This document shows, piece by piece, positions 24,100-33,608 of a stretch of DNA of 64,000 bases (positions within the stretch are counted from its first letter, which is position 1; each line of letters opens with the position of its first letter). The translations under genes were made by a program, and so were the position numbers. The notes below the pieces were generated by a model, which saw only the letters and a program-made list of their open reading frames with translations, was not told where the DNA came from and searched no databases. The stretch lies in assembly GCF_014649015.1 (NCBI RefSeq), contig NZ_BMSF01000004.1, positions 248,001 to 312,000 of the forward strand, written 5' to 3'. This DNA comes from Streptomyces narbonensis. GTDB taxonomy: Bacteria > Actinomycetota > Actinomycetes > Streptomycetales > Streptomycetaceae.

Positions 24100-25038
24100 A
24101 TGCCCACTTCCACGTACTCCGAGCTCCGCGCCCAGCTGGCCACCCTCACCACCGAGGCGTTCCGTCCCGAGCTCGCCGAGATCGACCGGCTGTCGACGCT
24201 GGAGATCGCCCGGACCATGAACGGCGAGGACCGGACCGTCCCCGCTGCCGTCGCCCGCGAGCTCCCCGCCATCGCCGCCGCGATCGACGCGACGGCCGAG
24301 CGCATGGCGCGCGGCGGCCGGCTGATCTACCTGGGCGCCGGCACCGCGGGCCGCCTCGGCGTCCTCGACGCCAGCGAGTGCCCGCCCACCTTCAACACCG
24401 ACCCCTCCCAGGTCGTCGGCCTGATCGCGGGCGGCCCCACCGCCATGGTCAAGGCCGTCGAAGGCGCCGAGGACTCCAAGGAACTGGCGGTGGAGGACCT
24501 CACCGCGCTCGGCCTCACCGAGAACGACACCGTGGTCGGCATCTCCGCCTCCGGCCGCACCCCGTACGCCATCGGCGCCGTCGAACACGCCCGCGCGCAC
24601 GGGGCGCTGACCATCGGCCTGTCGTGCAACGCGGACAGCGCGCTCGCCGCCGCCGCCGAGCACGGCATCGAGGTCGTCCCCGGCCCCGAGCTCCTCACCG
24701 GCTCCACCCGCCTCAAGGCCGGCACCGCCCAGAAGCTCGTCCTCAACATGATCTCGACCATCACGATGATCCGCCTCGGCAAGACCTACGGAAACCTGAT
24801 GGTCGACGTCCGCGCCTCCAACGAGAAGCTCCAGGCGCGCTCGCGGCGGATCGTCGCCCTGGCCACCGGCGCCCCGGACGAGCAGATCGAGGCCGCGCTC
24901 ACCGCCGCCGACGGAGAGGTGAAGAACGCGATCCTCATGATCCTCGCCGACCTCGACGCCCCCACCGCAGCCCGTCGGCTCACCGTCTCCCAGGGCCACC
25001 TGCGCGCGGCCCTGCACGCGACCGAGCCCACCGCGTAG
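24100..25038 (+). CDS. murQ: N-acetylmuramic acid 6-phosphate etherase
   Basis: Cleaves the lactyl ether of MurNAc 6-phosphate to GlcNAc 6-phosphate and D-lactate during cell-wall recycling. The 312-residue SIS-fold protein has IYLGAGTAGRLGVLDASE with catalytic Glu93, the EGAED acidic segment (121-125), GISASGRTPY and RLKAGTAQKLVLNMIST. I chose the ATG at 24100 because longer in-frame starts run into the regulator gene. The GlcNAc 6-phosphate product would feed NagA, encoded at 55 kb in this window. Confidence 0.95.
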   Translation: MPTSTYSELRAQLATLTTEAFRPELAEIDRLSTLEIARTMNGEDRTVPAAVARELPAIAAAIDATAERMARGGRLIYLGAGTAGRLGVLDASECPPTFNTDPSQVVGLIAGGPTAMVKAVEGAEDSKELAVEDLTALGLTENDTVVGISASGRTPYAIGAVEHARAHGALTIGLSCNADSALAAAAEHGIEVVPGPELLTGSTRLKAGTAQKLVLNMISTITMIRLGKTYGNLMVDVRASNEKLQARSRRIVALATGAPDEQIEAALTAADGEVKNAILMILADLDAPTAARRLTVSQGHLRAALHATEPTA

Positions 25039-25092
25039 CCCCCGCGACGCAGCAAGGCATCCCCTCACAGCGACAGCAAGGCCCACCGCACC

Positions 25093-26604
25093 ATGAGCAC
25101 AGACGACAAGAACCGCGCCATCGCCGCCGCGATCCTCCCCCTCGTCGGCGGCGCCGGGAACATCAGCACCGTGGCCCACTGCATGACCCGCCTCCGGCTG
25201 GGGCTGCGTGACCGCTCGCTCGTCCAGGACGAGGCCCTCAAGGCCCTGCCGGCCGTGATGGGCGTGGTGGAGGACGACACGTACCAGATCGTCCTCGGCC
25301 CCGGCACCGTCGCCCGCGTGACCCCGGAGCTGGAGGCCCTGGTGGCCGAGGCCCCGAAGCCCGCGCACTCCGCCGAGGACCTGGCGGCGCAGGGAGCGGC
25401 CCTGAAGGCCGCGCAGAAGCAGCAGAACGCCACCCCGTTCAAGCTCTTCCTGCGCAGGATCGCGAACATCTTCGTCCCGCTGATCCCCGCCCTCATCGGC
25501 TGCGGCATCATCGCCGGCCTCAACGGCCTGCTGATCAACCTCGGCTGGCTGCCGGGCGTCACCCCCGCACTCGCCGCCATCGCGAGCGGCTTCATGGCGC
25601 TCATCGCGGTCTTCGTCGGCTACAACACGGCGAAGGAGTTCGGCGGTACGCCGGTCCTCGGCGGCGCGGTCGCGTCCATCATCGTCTTCGCGGGCGTCGC
25701 GAAGATCGACGTCTTCGGCCAGACGCTCTCCCCCGGACAGGGCGGTGTGCTCGGCGCGCTGGGAGCGGCGGTCCTCGCCGTGTACGTGGAGAAGTGGTGC
25801 CGCCGTTGGGTGCCGGAGTCCCTGGACGTCCTGGTCACCCCGACCCTGACCGTCCTGATCTCGGGCCTGGTCACCGTCTTCGGCCTGATGTTCGTCGCCG
25901 GTGAGGTCTCCACCGCGATCGGCGAGTTCGCGAACTGGCTCCTGGCGAACGCGGGCGCCGGCGCCGGCTTCCTCCTCGGCGGCCTCTTCCTCCCGCTCGT
26001 CATGCTCGGCCTGCACCAGGCACTCATCCCGATCCACACCACGCTCATCGAGCAGCAGGGTTACACGGTCCTCCTCCCCATCCTCGCGATGGCGGGCGCC
26101 GGCCAGGTCGGCGCGGCCATGGCGGTCTACCTGAAGCTCCCGCGCAACGGCTCCATCCGCCGCACCATCAGGTCCGCCCTCCCCGCCGGCTTCCTGGGCG
26201 TCGGCGAGCCCCTGATCTACGGCGTCTCGCTCCCCCTGGGCCGCCCCTTCGTCACGGCCTGCGTCGGCGGAGCGTTCGGCGGCGGCTTCGTCGGACTCTT
26301 CAGCATGCTGGGCGACTCGGTCGGCTCGACCGCGATCGGCCCGTCGGGCTGGGCGCTCTTCCCGCTCCTCGACGGCAACAAGGGCCTCGGCGAGACGATC
26401 GCGATCTACGCGGGCGGGCTGCTCGTCGGCTACGCGGTCGGGTTCGTGGCGACGTACTTCTGGGGCTTCGGCAAGGAGCTCCTGGAGGAGTTCGACGTCG
26501 ACACGGAGGCCCCTGCGGAGGTCCCGGTGACGGCGGGAACCCCGGCCGACACCCCGGCCGGCACTCCGCCCCCGGCCCTGGAGCCGGAACCGGCGAAGGT
26601 CTGA
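25093..26604 (+). CDS. PTS EIIBC permease, probably MurNAc-type
   Basis: A 503-residue PTS permease: EIIB domain (about 1-95) with phospho-cysteine Cys30 in AHCMTRLRLGL, then an EIIC membrane domain (about 115-465) with the GxGEP segment FLGVGEPLIYGVSLPLG. The C-terminal 35 residues are Pro/Ala-rich and there is no EIIA domain, so a separate EIIA-Crr must supply phosphate. The gene follows murQ by 54 bp and the RpiR regulator, so MurNAc is the likely substrate, though related EIIBCs take other amino sugars or glucosides. A strong terminator follows. Confidence 0.88.
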   Translation: MSTDDKNRAIAAAILPLVGGAGNISTVAHCMTRLRLGLRDRSLVQDEALKALPAVMGVVEDDTYQIVLGPGTVARVTPELEALVAEAPKPAHSAEDLAAQGAALKAAQKQQNATPFKLFLRRIANIFVPLIPALIGCGIIAGLNGLLINLGWLPGVTPALAAIASGFMALIAVFVGYNTAKEFGGTPVLGGAVASIIVFAGVAKIDVFGQTLSPGQGGVLGALGAAVLAVYVEKWCRRWVPESLDVLVTPTLTVLISGLVTVFGLMFVAGEVSTAIGEFANWLLANAGAGAGFLLGGLFLPLVMLGLHQALIPIHTTLIEQQGYTVLLPILAMAGAGQVGAAMAVYLKLPRNGSIRRTIRSALPAGFLGVGEPLIYGVSLPLGRPFVTACVGGAFGGGFVGLFSMLGDSVGSTAIGPSGWALFPLLDGNKGLGETIAIYAGGLLVGYAVGFVATYFWGFGKELLEEFDVDTEAPAEVPVTAGTPADTPAGTPPPALEPEPAKV

Positions 26605-26620
26605 CCGACCCGGTCGGCGG

Positions 26621-26667
26621 TACGGGGAAGGGCCCGGCAGCACCAGCTGCCCGGGCCCTTCCCCGTA
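26621..26667. terminator. Long bidirectional terminator hairpin
   Basis: An approximately 20-bp stem (TACGGGGAAGGGCCCGGCAG against CTGC-CCGGGCCCTTCCCCGTA, one bulged C) lies between the convergent PTS and peptidase genes. Confidence 0.85.
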
Positions 26668-26683
26668 TCCCCTCCCCACGCCG

Positions 26684-28219
26684 TCAGCGGCAGAGCACGT
26701 CCCCGGACGGCCGCACGCCCTCGGTCAGGTAGCGGGTCACCGCCGCGTCGCCGCACGCGTTGCCGTTGCCGAGGTAGACGCCGTGCCCTCCGTGGTCGAC
26801 CGAGACGAGACGCGCCCGCTCGCCGAGGGCCGCCCGCATCCTCAGCCCGTTGGCGTAAGGCGTCGAGGGGTCGCGGAGGTTCTGGATCATCAGGATGTTC
26901 GAGGGCCCCCGGTCGGTGATCCGGACCGGCTTCTCCACCGCTCCGCCCTTCCAGAAGGAACAGGGCGTGATGTTCGCCGGCATCCCCGCCGTGAGCGGGT
27001 ACCGCGCCCGGTCCTTCGCCACGGCCCGCTCGTACGCCGGCACGGACCCGGGCCAGTTCACGTCGTTGCAGATCACGCCCACGGTGATGGCCGCGGCGTC
27101 GTCCGGCAGCGCGCCCGCCAGCTCACGCGGCAGCACCGGCCGGCCCTCCGGGTCGAGCGCCTCCGTCACGAGCTGCGCGAAGGCCGGGAAGTACCCGTCG
27201 GAGTAGAGGGCGAGGTGGAAGGCCTGGAGCAGCATCGACCCCGTGAGCGGAGGCCCGGCCTTCACGGGCTCCCCCGGCGCCCCGGGGACCACCGAGGCGT
27301 GCGGCTCGCGGTCGAGGCGGGCCGCCAGGTCCATGAGCACACCCCGTACGTCCTCGGGGCGCTCCGCGAGCCGCAGCCCCGCGTCCGCCCGGTCCGGGTG
27401 CGCCGCCCAGGCCGCGAAGTCCGGCATGCGGTCCTCGGCGCCCCGCGCCATGCCCTCCAGCCAGCCCCGGGCCACCCGCCTCGGGTCGGGGTCGTTGCTG
27501 CTGTCGAGGACCCAGCGGTCGGTCCGGTGCGGGTACTTCTCCGCGTACGCGGCCGCCACGTACGTCCCGTACGACACGCTCCACGCCGACAGCCTCCGCT
27601 CGCCGAGCGCCTGCCGCAGCCGCTCCAGGTCCCGCACCTGGTTGGCGGTGGTCAGCCCGCGCAGCATGGCACCCCCGTTCCGGGCACAGGCCTCGGCGAC
27701 CCGCTTCGACCGGGCCACGTTCTCCCCGATCCCGCCGTCCGCGTCCGGCCACGACCGCAGCGTCATCATCCACCGGTCGGCCTCGTCGAGCCCGCACGAG
27801 GCCTTGGCGGAGCCGCCGATGCCGCGCGGGTCGAAGGCCACGAGGTCGTAGGCCCCGGCCGTCTCCTTCGCCAGCGCGGCGCCCTTCTGCGCCAGCCGCT
27901 GCACCCCGGAGCTGCCGGGCCCGCCGGGGATCACCATCAGGGTGCCGCGCCGCGCCTCGGGCCGGGTGCTGGGCAGCCGGGAGACGGCGAGCCCGATCTG
28001 CTCGCCGTGGGGATCGGCGTAGTCCAGGGGTACGGAGAGCGTGGCGCACTGCTGCCCGGGCAGCGGCCGCACGGCCGGGGCGCAGTCGCCCCACGTCAGC
28101 CCCGCCGCACCGGCGGTCGCGGCGGCGGCGGTGGCACCGCCCCCGGTGAGGGCGGCACCGGCGACGGCGGCGGCGGAGAGGGCGAGGAGAAGCGTCTTGC
28201 GTCCACGGTTCGTTGTCAT
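26684..28219 (-). CDS. Secreted TAP-type alpha/beta-hydrolase peptidase
   Basis: A 511-residue exported protein similar to Streptomyces tripeptidyl/SlpD-SlpE aminopeptidases. It has a signal peptide (about residues 1-34, ending ATAAAA), MVIPGGPGSSG (oxyanion region, about 95-105), FDPRGIGGS, the nucleophile Ser216 in SVSYGTY, and a C-terminal TAP-like domain containing LRDPSTPYA (Asp) and DHGGHGVY (His). It would release short peptides or amino acids from N-termini outside the cell. The start at 28219 places the signal peptide correctly; longer upstream frames are not credible. Confidence 0.88.
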   Translation of the reverse strand: MTTNRGRKTLLLALSAAAVAGAALTGGGATAAAATAGAAGLTWGDCAPAVRPLPGQQCATLSVPLDYADPHGEQIGLAVSRLPSTRPEARRGTLMVIPGGPGSSGVQRLAQKGAALAKETAGAYDLVAFDPRGIGGSAKASCGLDEADRWMMTLRSWPDADGGIGENVARSKRVAEACARNGGAMLRGLTTANQVRDLERLRQALGERRLSAWSVSYGTYVAAAYAEKYPHRTDRWVLDSSNDPDPRRVARGWLEGMARGAEDRMPDFAAWAAHPDRADAGLRLAERPEDVRGVLMDLAARLDREPHASVVPGAPGEPVKAGPPLTGSMLLQAFHLALYSDGYFPAFAQLVTEALDPEGRPVLPRELAGALPDDAAAITVGVICNDVNWPGSVPAYERAVAKDRARYPLTAGMPANITPCSFWKGGAVEKPVRITDRGPSNILMIQNLRDPSTPYANGLRMRAALGERARLVSVDHGGHGVYLGNGNACGDAAVTRYLTEGVRPSGDVLCR

Positions 28220-28356
28220 GCGCACAGCCTCGCGCCCGGCGCGCGCCCGCCCCATCCGGCAGGCACGCGACTCCCGGGTAGGGGCAACCCCCGTAAAGAA
28301 AGGGGGTGTTCGGAATCTCCTGGCGGCCACCCCCGCCCCGGGAGATCATCCTGCCC

Positions 28357-29319
28357 ATGACCTCCACACCCACACCCACACCCCTCACCCCTCCCCTCTC
28401 CACCCCCCTCCCCGCCGCCTCGGCATCCGGCACCTGGACCCTGGGCGGCGAACTCACCGTCAACCGGATCGGGTTCGGCGCGATGCGGCTGCCCCAGCGC
28501 GGTGAGGCGCTCGTCGAGACCGCCGTACCGAGGGACCGCGCGGAAGCGATCGCCGTCCTGCGCAAGGCCGTCGACCTGGGCGTGAACCACATCGACACGG
28601 CCGCCTTCTACTTCTCCCCGACCCGCTCCGCCAACGAGCTGATCAGCAGCGCCCTCGGCGGCCCCTACCCCGACGACCTCGTCATCGCCACCAAGGTCGG
28701 CCCCTGCCGCGACGCCTCCGGCGCCTGGGGCACCCACGCGCGCACCCCCGAAGCCCTGCGCGGCCAGGTCGAGGAGAACCTGCGCCAGCTCGGCCGCGAC
28801 CACCTGGACCTCGTCAACCTCCGCATCGTCGGCACCGACTCGATCGCCGACCGCTTCGGCGCCCTCGCCGAGCTCCGCCAGGCCGGCCTCATCCGCCATC
28901 TCGGGGTCTCCAACATCACCCCCGAGCAGCTCGGCGAGGCACAGGCCATCGCCCCCGTCGTCTGCGTGCAGAACATGTACGGGATAGGCGTCCGCCCCGA
29001 GTACGAGGACTTCGTGCGCCTCTGCGGCGAACAGGGCATCGCCTTCGTGCCGTTCTACGCGATCGCCGCGGCCGGCCGGCAGGGCGGAGCCACCGCCGCC
29101 GAGATCCCCGAGGTGCTCGCCGTCGCCGAGGCCCACGGCGCGAGCGCCGCCCAGGTCCGCATCGCCTGGACCCTCCACCAGGGCCCCCACCTGCTCGCCA
29201 TCCCCGGCACCGGCGACCCCGCCCACCTCGCCGCCAACGTCGAGGCGGGCGCCCTCCGGCTGACCCCCGAGGACCTGGCCCTCCTGAACGGCCTCCACCA
29301 CGCGCCTGAGGCAGGCTGA
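28357..29319 (+). CDS. Aldo/keto reductase
   Basis: A 320-residue (beta/alpha)8 reductase with the AKR pattern: IGFGAMRL, HIDTAAFYF (catalytic Asp and Tyr), VIATKVGP (Lys) and the NADPH-binding tail AIPGTGDPAHLAANVEA. In the segment where most AKRs have a catalytic His (D-LLHW) this one reads DLVNLR, so the tetrad His is replaced by Asn, as in several actinobacterial members. I chose the ATG at 28357, not the earlier in-frame start at 28306, for its upstream GGGAGAT and because the family core begins later. It is followed after 4 bp by an SBP-like gene. Confidence 0.85.
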   Translation: MTSTPTPTPLTPPLSTPLPAASASGTWTLGGELTVNRIGFGAMRLPQRGEALVETAVPRDRAEAIAVLRKAVDLGVNHIDTAAFYFSPTRSANELISSALGGPYPDDLVIATKVGPCRDASGAWGTHARTPEALRGQVEENLRQLGRDHLDLVNLRIVGTDSIADRFGALAELRQAGLIRHLGVSNITPEQLGEAQAIAPVVCVQNMYGIGVRPEYEDFVRLCGEQGIAFVPFYAIAAAGRQGGATAAEIPEVLAVAEAHGASAAQVRIAWTLHQGPHLLAIPGTGDPAHLAANVEAGALRLTPEDLALLNGLHHAPEAG

Positions 29320-29323
29320 CCCC

Positions 29324-30052
29324 ATGACGACCTCACCGAACTCCGCGCACATCGCCGCCGACCTGGCCCCCACCGGCACCCTGCGCGCCTCGATCAACCT
29401 CGGGAACCCGGTCCTCGCACAGGGCACGCCCGAGGCACCGACGGGCATCACGGTCGACCTGGCGCGCGAGATCGGCGCCCGCCTCGGCCTCCCCGTCGAA
29501 CTGCTCTGCTTCGACGCGGCGCGCAAGTCCTTCGAGGCGATGGCGGAGGGCCGCGCCGACCTCTGCTTCCTGGCGGTCGACCCGGCGCGCGAGAAGGAGG
29601 TCGCCTTCACCGCCCCGTACGTCGTCATCGAGGGCGTGTACGCGGTCCCCCGCGACTCCGGCCTCGCCACCGTCGAGGACGTCGACGCCCCCGGCGTCCG
29701 GATCGGCGTCAAGCAGGGCTCGGCGTACGACCTGTTCCTCTCCCGCTCCCTCGCGCACGCGACGGTCGTGCGCGGCGACGAGGGCGTCGACGTGTTCCGC
29801 GCCGAGGGCCTGGAGGCGGGCGCGGGCATCCGGCAGCCGATGACGGCCCACGCCGCCGCGCACCCGGACGTCCGGCTGATCGAGGGCCGTTTCATGGAGA
29901 TCCGCCAGGCGGTCGGCACGACCGTCGGCCGCCGCCCCGAGACCATCGCCTTCCTCCGCGAGACGATCGAAACCCTGAAGACCGACGGCTTCGTCACCAC
30001 CTCCCTCGCCCACGCGGGCCAGGACCCCGCGCTCGTGGCGCCGCCGGCGTGA
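29324..30052 (+). CDS. SBP_bac_3-like domain protein without signal peptide
   Basis: A 242-residue protein with the amino-acid-binding periplasmic fold (SBP_bac_3): LRASINLGNPVLAQ, GITVDLAREIGARLGLPVEL, MAEGRADLCFLAVDPAREKEVAFTAPYV, VRIGVKQGSAYDLFL. There is no signal peptide or lipobox, so it should stay in the cytoplasm, and no permease or ATPase gene is near. Such stand-alone domains may act as ligand sensors or enzymes. The start codon follows the reductase stop by 4 bp, so the two genes are co-transcribed. Confidence 0.75.
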   Translation: MTTSPNSAHIAADLAPTGTLRASINLGNPVLAQGTPEAPTGITVDLAREIGARLGLPVELLCFDAARKSFEAMAEGRADLCFLAVDPAREKEVAFTAPYVVIEGVYAVPRDSGLATVEDVDAPGVRIGVKQGSAYDLFLSRSLAHATVVRGDEGVDVFRAEGLEAGAGIRQPMTAHAAAHPDVRLIEGRFMEIRQAVGTTVGRRPETIAFLRETIETLKTDGFVTTSLAHAGQDPALVAPPA

Positions 30053-30060
30053 GGGGACGC

Positions 30061-30100
30061 CCGAGGGCCCGACCGCACCACGGCGGCCGGGCCCTCGGGA
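30061..30100. terminator. Bidirectional terminator hairpin
   Basis: CCCGAGGGCCCG (30061-30072) pairs exactly with CGGGCCCTCGGG (30089-30100) between two convergent genes. Confidence 0.85.
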
Positions 30101-30116
30101 CTCGGGAACGTCCGGA

Positions 30117-33100
30117 TCAGTAGAGCCCCTTGAAGACGCTCCATCCGCTGCCGATGGCCACCCGGCCGCCGTAGCCCCCGGTCCCGGTGTCGCTGTAGCG
30201 CCACAGCTTCCCGGCGGTGTCGCGGGCCAGGAGGTCGGCACGCCCGTCGCCGGACAGGTCGCCGACGCCGACGAGCGAGGAGTACCCGCCCCAGCCGCCG
30301 CCGACCTTCACCCGGGCGGTGACGCCGCCGGTCGCGGTGCCGTGGTACCGCCACAGCACTCCGGTCGCGTCGATCCCCAGCAGGTCACCACGACCGTCGC
30401 CGTTGAGATCCCCGGCGCCGACGATCTTCTTGTACAGCTTCCAGTTCGTCCCGATCCTCACCCGGCTCTTGACCCGGTGGTCGGCGGTGCCGCCGTAGAA
30501 GTACATGTCACCGGTGGAGGCCTGGCGGGCGATCAGGTCGGCGTGTCCGTCACCGTTCGCGTCGCCCGGCGAGGTCAGCACGTCGTACTGGCCCCAGCCC
30601 GAACCGACGACCGTGTACGGCGAGGAGGCGGACAGCACCTTCCCGCAGCCCGGCCGGTAGGCCCGCAGCTGGTCGCCGACGCGCACGTACACGTCCGCGC
30701 AGCGGTCGCCGTTCAGGTCACCGGTGGGAACGAACACCGACGAGGTCGCGAACTTCGCGCCCGTACCGGCGATCCGCGCCGACAGCGCGCCCGTACCGGT
30801 ACCCCGGTACATCGACACGAGCCCGGCCGTGTCCATCACCAGCAGATCCCCGAACCCGTCGTCCCCGGCGAGGTCGCGGCGCACGGCGGCGCCGCCCGTC
30901 ACGGAGAGGGCCCCGGACTGGACGAGATCGGCGCCGTGGCCATCGGCCGGCTTCACCGTCAGGGTCCAGGTGTGGGCACCGTTCGCGACGAACTTCCCGG
31001 CCGCGTCCTTGCCGTCCCAGACAGGAGCGACGATGCCACGGCCCTCACCGGTGAGGGTGCGGACGGTCGCGCCGGTCGCCTTGCGCTTGAGCGCGAGGGA
31101 CCACTTGCCAGGCTTGGACAGGTTCCAACGCGGCTTCCAGGAGCCGGACTTGATGTTCACCGACGACGGCACCGACGAGTCGAGGGCCGTCACGCGGCTG
31201 GTGACACCACCGAGGCCGACGACGTGGATCCGCTGCTGGGAGTCGACGAAGGCGATGCCCCCGCCGAAGCGGTCGATCGCCCAGCTCCGGACATCGTCGG
31301 AAACGCCAGGTGTGAGGGTTCCGGCGGTGCGCACGACGGGCGCGCCGGAGCGGACGTCGATCACCCTCAGCGAGTGGCCGCCGTTCCCGTTGGACTCGGT
31401 GTAGGCGATGAAGCCGTCACCCAGAGACGGCCGGGCGTACGAGGACGTCTGGAAGCGGACCGATGTCCTCGTCTCCCGGTCGTACACGACGGTGGACGTG
31501 TTGTCCTGGCACTGAGCGTAGATCCACTTGCCGACGACCTCGAAGTCGAAGGTGCCGCAGTTCGTCCCGAGGTCCACCGTCGCGACGGTGGACCCGGTGC
31601 GCAGGTCGACGGCAGAGACGGTGTCGTTCTCCACCGAAGCGGTCCAGAGCCAGGTGCCCCACAGGGACTGGTTCCCGGTGTCGGAAACCGAGAGGACCTT
31701 GCCGGTCTCGATGTCCGCGACGACCGAACGGGTCATGCTGTTCTCGTAGGCGAGGAAATGCACATAGCGGCCGTAAGCGCTGGAGATGCGGGCGGGAGTG
31801 AGCCTGCGCGTGGTGTCCAGCGTGATCTTGCGCGTGGTCGCGCCCGGCGCGGCCGTGGTCACGTGCACCGTCGGGGCGCACCAGCCGCAGGGCCACTCCC
31901 CGCGGACCCCCGGACGGTCGTCCGCCCCGAGCCTGACGAGACGCCCGTCCCCGGTGTCGGCCCAGCGGGCGCCGACGGACCCCGGAAGGTAGGGCTCGGC
32001 GCACGGCGACGTGCCGGCGGAGGTCACGGCGCAGTTCCAGACGGGGGCGGCCGTACGCGGCTCGGCGAGCGACACGTCGTAGCCCCGGAGGTCACGGTAT
32101 CCGTCCTCGTGCTCGGTGGTGACCCGGCCGTTGGCCAGGGTCAGACCGGTCCGCTGTTTCGGCAGGGGCGGGATCGCGAGGACCTGCGCGGTGACGGGCA
32201 CACCCGTGGCGCCCAGGGTGATCCGCCGTATGCCCCAGTGGGTCGAGTCGGTGCCGCCGGCGACGTACAGGGAACCGTCCGGACCGGTCCGCACCTCGCT
32301 GTTGGCGGAGACGCCCAGGGCGACGGTCTCGCCGCTGATCAGCGAGGTCGCCTGGAGCGGATGCGGCTGGCCCCCATAGCCGTGGTAGCCGACGACCCAG
32401 TCGCCGAGAAGCCCGAGGCGGACCTCGGAGTTGTAGGAGTCGTCGGGCAGCTTGACGGTCGTACCGGGTGCGGAGGGCTTCGCACGGGGGACGACGAGCC
32501 CCTCCGCCGTGCCGTCGGCGGTGTACACGAGGATCGAGTCGGCGGTGAAGGCGGCCCTGGCCGCATATGCGCCGCCGGGCGGGGTCGCGACCGGGGCGAA
32601 GACACCGGTGGCGAAGTCCACGTACCCGAGCGCCCAGGCCGCATCGGCGGCGTTCCGGTAGAGGAGGAGGGCACCGGCCTCGTCGAAGCCCCGGACCTCC
32701 GGATCCTTGATGCCCTCGGCCGTCTGCACCACGGCGTCCGCCGGGGCGTTCTCGCCGAGGCCCAGCAGGTGCAGAGTCGCGGACCGCTCGGCGTCCGTGG
32801 TGAAGCTGAGGTGACGGTTCATACCGAAGGCCGCCATGGGGTGGTGGCCTTCGGGCTTCGGCCTCGTCGTGGTGACGCCGGTGGCCCAGTCGTGGACGGA
32901 GATCTGCTCGCGGTAGACGGAGGGGCAACCGAACCGGTCTCCGGAGACCGCGCGCATCGAGACATCGCAGTTGGGGCGGCGCTCCACCCGCCCGTCCGTC
33001 AGGCTCTGCCAGCGCAGCTCCCGCGTCACGGGGTCGGTGGTCTGGACGCCGGTCCCGACGCCATGGACCTCCTGGCCCGGCGGGGTGACGCTCGGCGGCG

Positions 33101-33221
33101 CGTCGATCGTCAGCTCGTACGGTGCGACGGTCGCGGCCACGGCGGCGGGGGCGACGGCGGCAAGGCCGGTGACCCCCAGGGCCGTGCTCAACGCGAGCGC
33201 GACAACTCTTCGGACGGACAA
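30117..33221 (-). CDS. Large secreted FG-GAP/VCBS repeat protein
   Basis: About 1034 residues with a signal peptide (SVRRVVALALSTALGVTG...AAVAA). The first 700 residues look like beta-propeller repeats without a clear family. A FlgD-like Ig segment (KDAAGKFVANGAHTWTLTVK) comes next, followed by at least five C-terminal FG-GAP/VCBS calcium-loop repeats such as GDLNGDRCADVYVR and GDLNGDGRGDLLGID. It is probably an extracellular adhesin-like or scaffold protein; no catalytic motif is seen. I chose the TTG at 33221 because GAGGGG sits 8-9 bases upstream and the signal peptide follows at once; an ATG near 33281 would add a non-signal prefix. Confidence 0.8.
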   Translation of the reverse strand: MSVRRVVALALSTALGVTGLAAVAPAAVAATVAPYELTIDAPPSVTPPGQEVHGVGTGVQTTDPVTRELRWQSLTDGRVERRPNCDVSMRAVSGDRFGCPSVYREQISVHDWATGVTTTRPKPEGHHPMAAFGMNRHLSFTTDAERSATLHLLGLGENAPADAVVQTAEGIKDPEVRGFDEAGALLLYRNAADAAWALGYVDFATGVFAPVATPPGGAYAARAAFTADSILVYTADGTAEGLVVPRAKPSAPGTTVKLPDDSYNSEVRLGLLGDWVVGYHGYGGQPHPLQATSLISGETVALGVSANSEVRTGPDGSLYVAGGTDSTHWGIRRITLGATGVPVTAQVLAIPPLPKQRTGLTLANGRVTTEHEDGYRDLRGYDVSLAEPRTAAPVWNCAVTSAGTSPCAEPYLPGSVGARWADTGDGRLVRLGADDRPGVRGEWPCGWCAPTVHVTTAAPGATTRKITLDTTRRLTPARISSAYGRYVHFLAYENSMTRSVVADIETGKVLSVSDTGNQSLWGTWLWTASVENDTVSAVDLRTGSTVATVDLGTNCGTFDFEVVGKWIYAQCQDNTSTVVYDRETRTSVRFQTSSYARPSLGDGFIAYTESNGNGGHSLRVIDVRSGAPVVRTAGTLTPGVSDDVRSWAIDRFGGGIAFVDSQQRIHVVGLGGVTSRVTALDSSVPSSVNIKSGSWKPRWNLSKPGKWSLALKRKATGATVRTLTGEGRGIVAPVWDGKDAAGKFVANGAHTWTLTVKPADGHGADLVQSGALSVTGGAAVRRDLAGDDGFGDLLVMDTAGLVSMYRGTGTGALSARIAGTGAKFATSSVFVPTGDLNGDRCADVYVRVGDQLRAYRPGCGKVLSASSPYTVVGSGWGQYDVLTSPGDANGDGHADLIARQASTGDMYFYGGTADHRVKSRVRIGTNWKLYKKIVGAGDLNGDGRGDLLGIDATGVLWRYHGTATGGVTARVKVGGGWGGYSSLVGVGDLSGDGRADLLARDTAGKLWRYSDTGTGGYGGRVAIGSGWSVFKGLY

Positions 33222-33608
33222 GTACGGGTCCCCTCGTGCGTGACAGGCTCGTGCGGAACGACAGAAAAACGGAAGCGGCATGCACGGGAGGGTGGGCACG
33301 GCAGGAAGGGCAGCGCGGTGCGGACCGCGCGCGGCCGGGGGCCGGCGGGACCCCCCCTGTCGGCAGCGGGATCGTACCCATGCGCGATCGAACCGCGCCA
33401 GAAAGTTCCTGTCGGGGGGCGCGAAATGGCCTCTTCCCGCCCCTGTACGGGGCTTCTCAGGGCCCCGGACCCCGCCCAGGACCCCCGGGGTCCGCCACCT
33501 CGCCGACCAGCCGTCCCGTGCCCGCACAACAGCCCCCAACACCCCATCTGACCTGGGCTTTTACTCTCCATCCCCCTATCCTGGAGATCAACTCGGAGGG
33601 GGATCCCG
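33222..33608. other. Intergenic region between divergent genes, 387 bp
   Basis: No convincing gene. It holds the upstream regions of the secreted repeat protein and of the methyltransferase at 33609, plus two perfect palindromes: GCGCGGT-GCGG-ACCGCGC (33313-33330) and GGACCCC-C-GGGGTCC (33479-33493). I cannot assign a promoter with confidence; the methyltransferase start has GGAGGGGGAT just upstream. Confidence 0.6.

Noticed and set aside
24034-26679. 881-residue frame on the minus strand across murQ and the PTS permease
   Set aside because: Low-complexity Gly/Asp/Glu-rich translation, shadow of well-supported genes on the other strand.
30342-33551. 1069-residue frame on the plus strand across the FG-GAP protein
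   Set aside because: Arg/Gly-rich antisense translation; the minus-strand product has calcium-loop repeats and a signal peptide.
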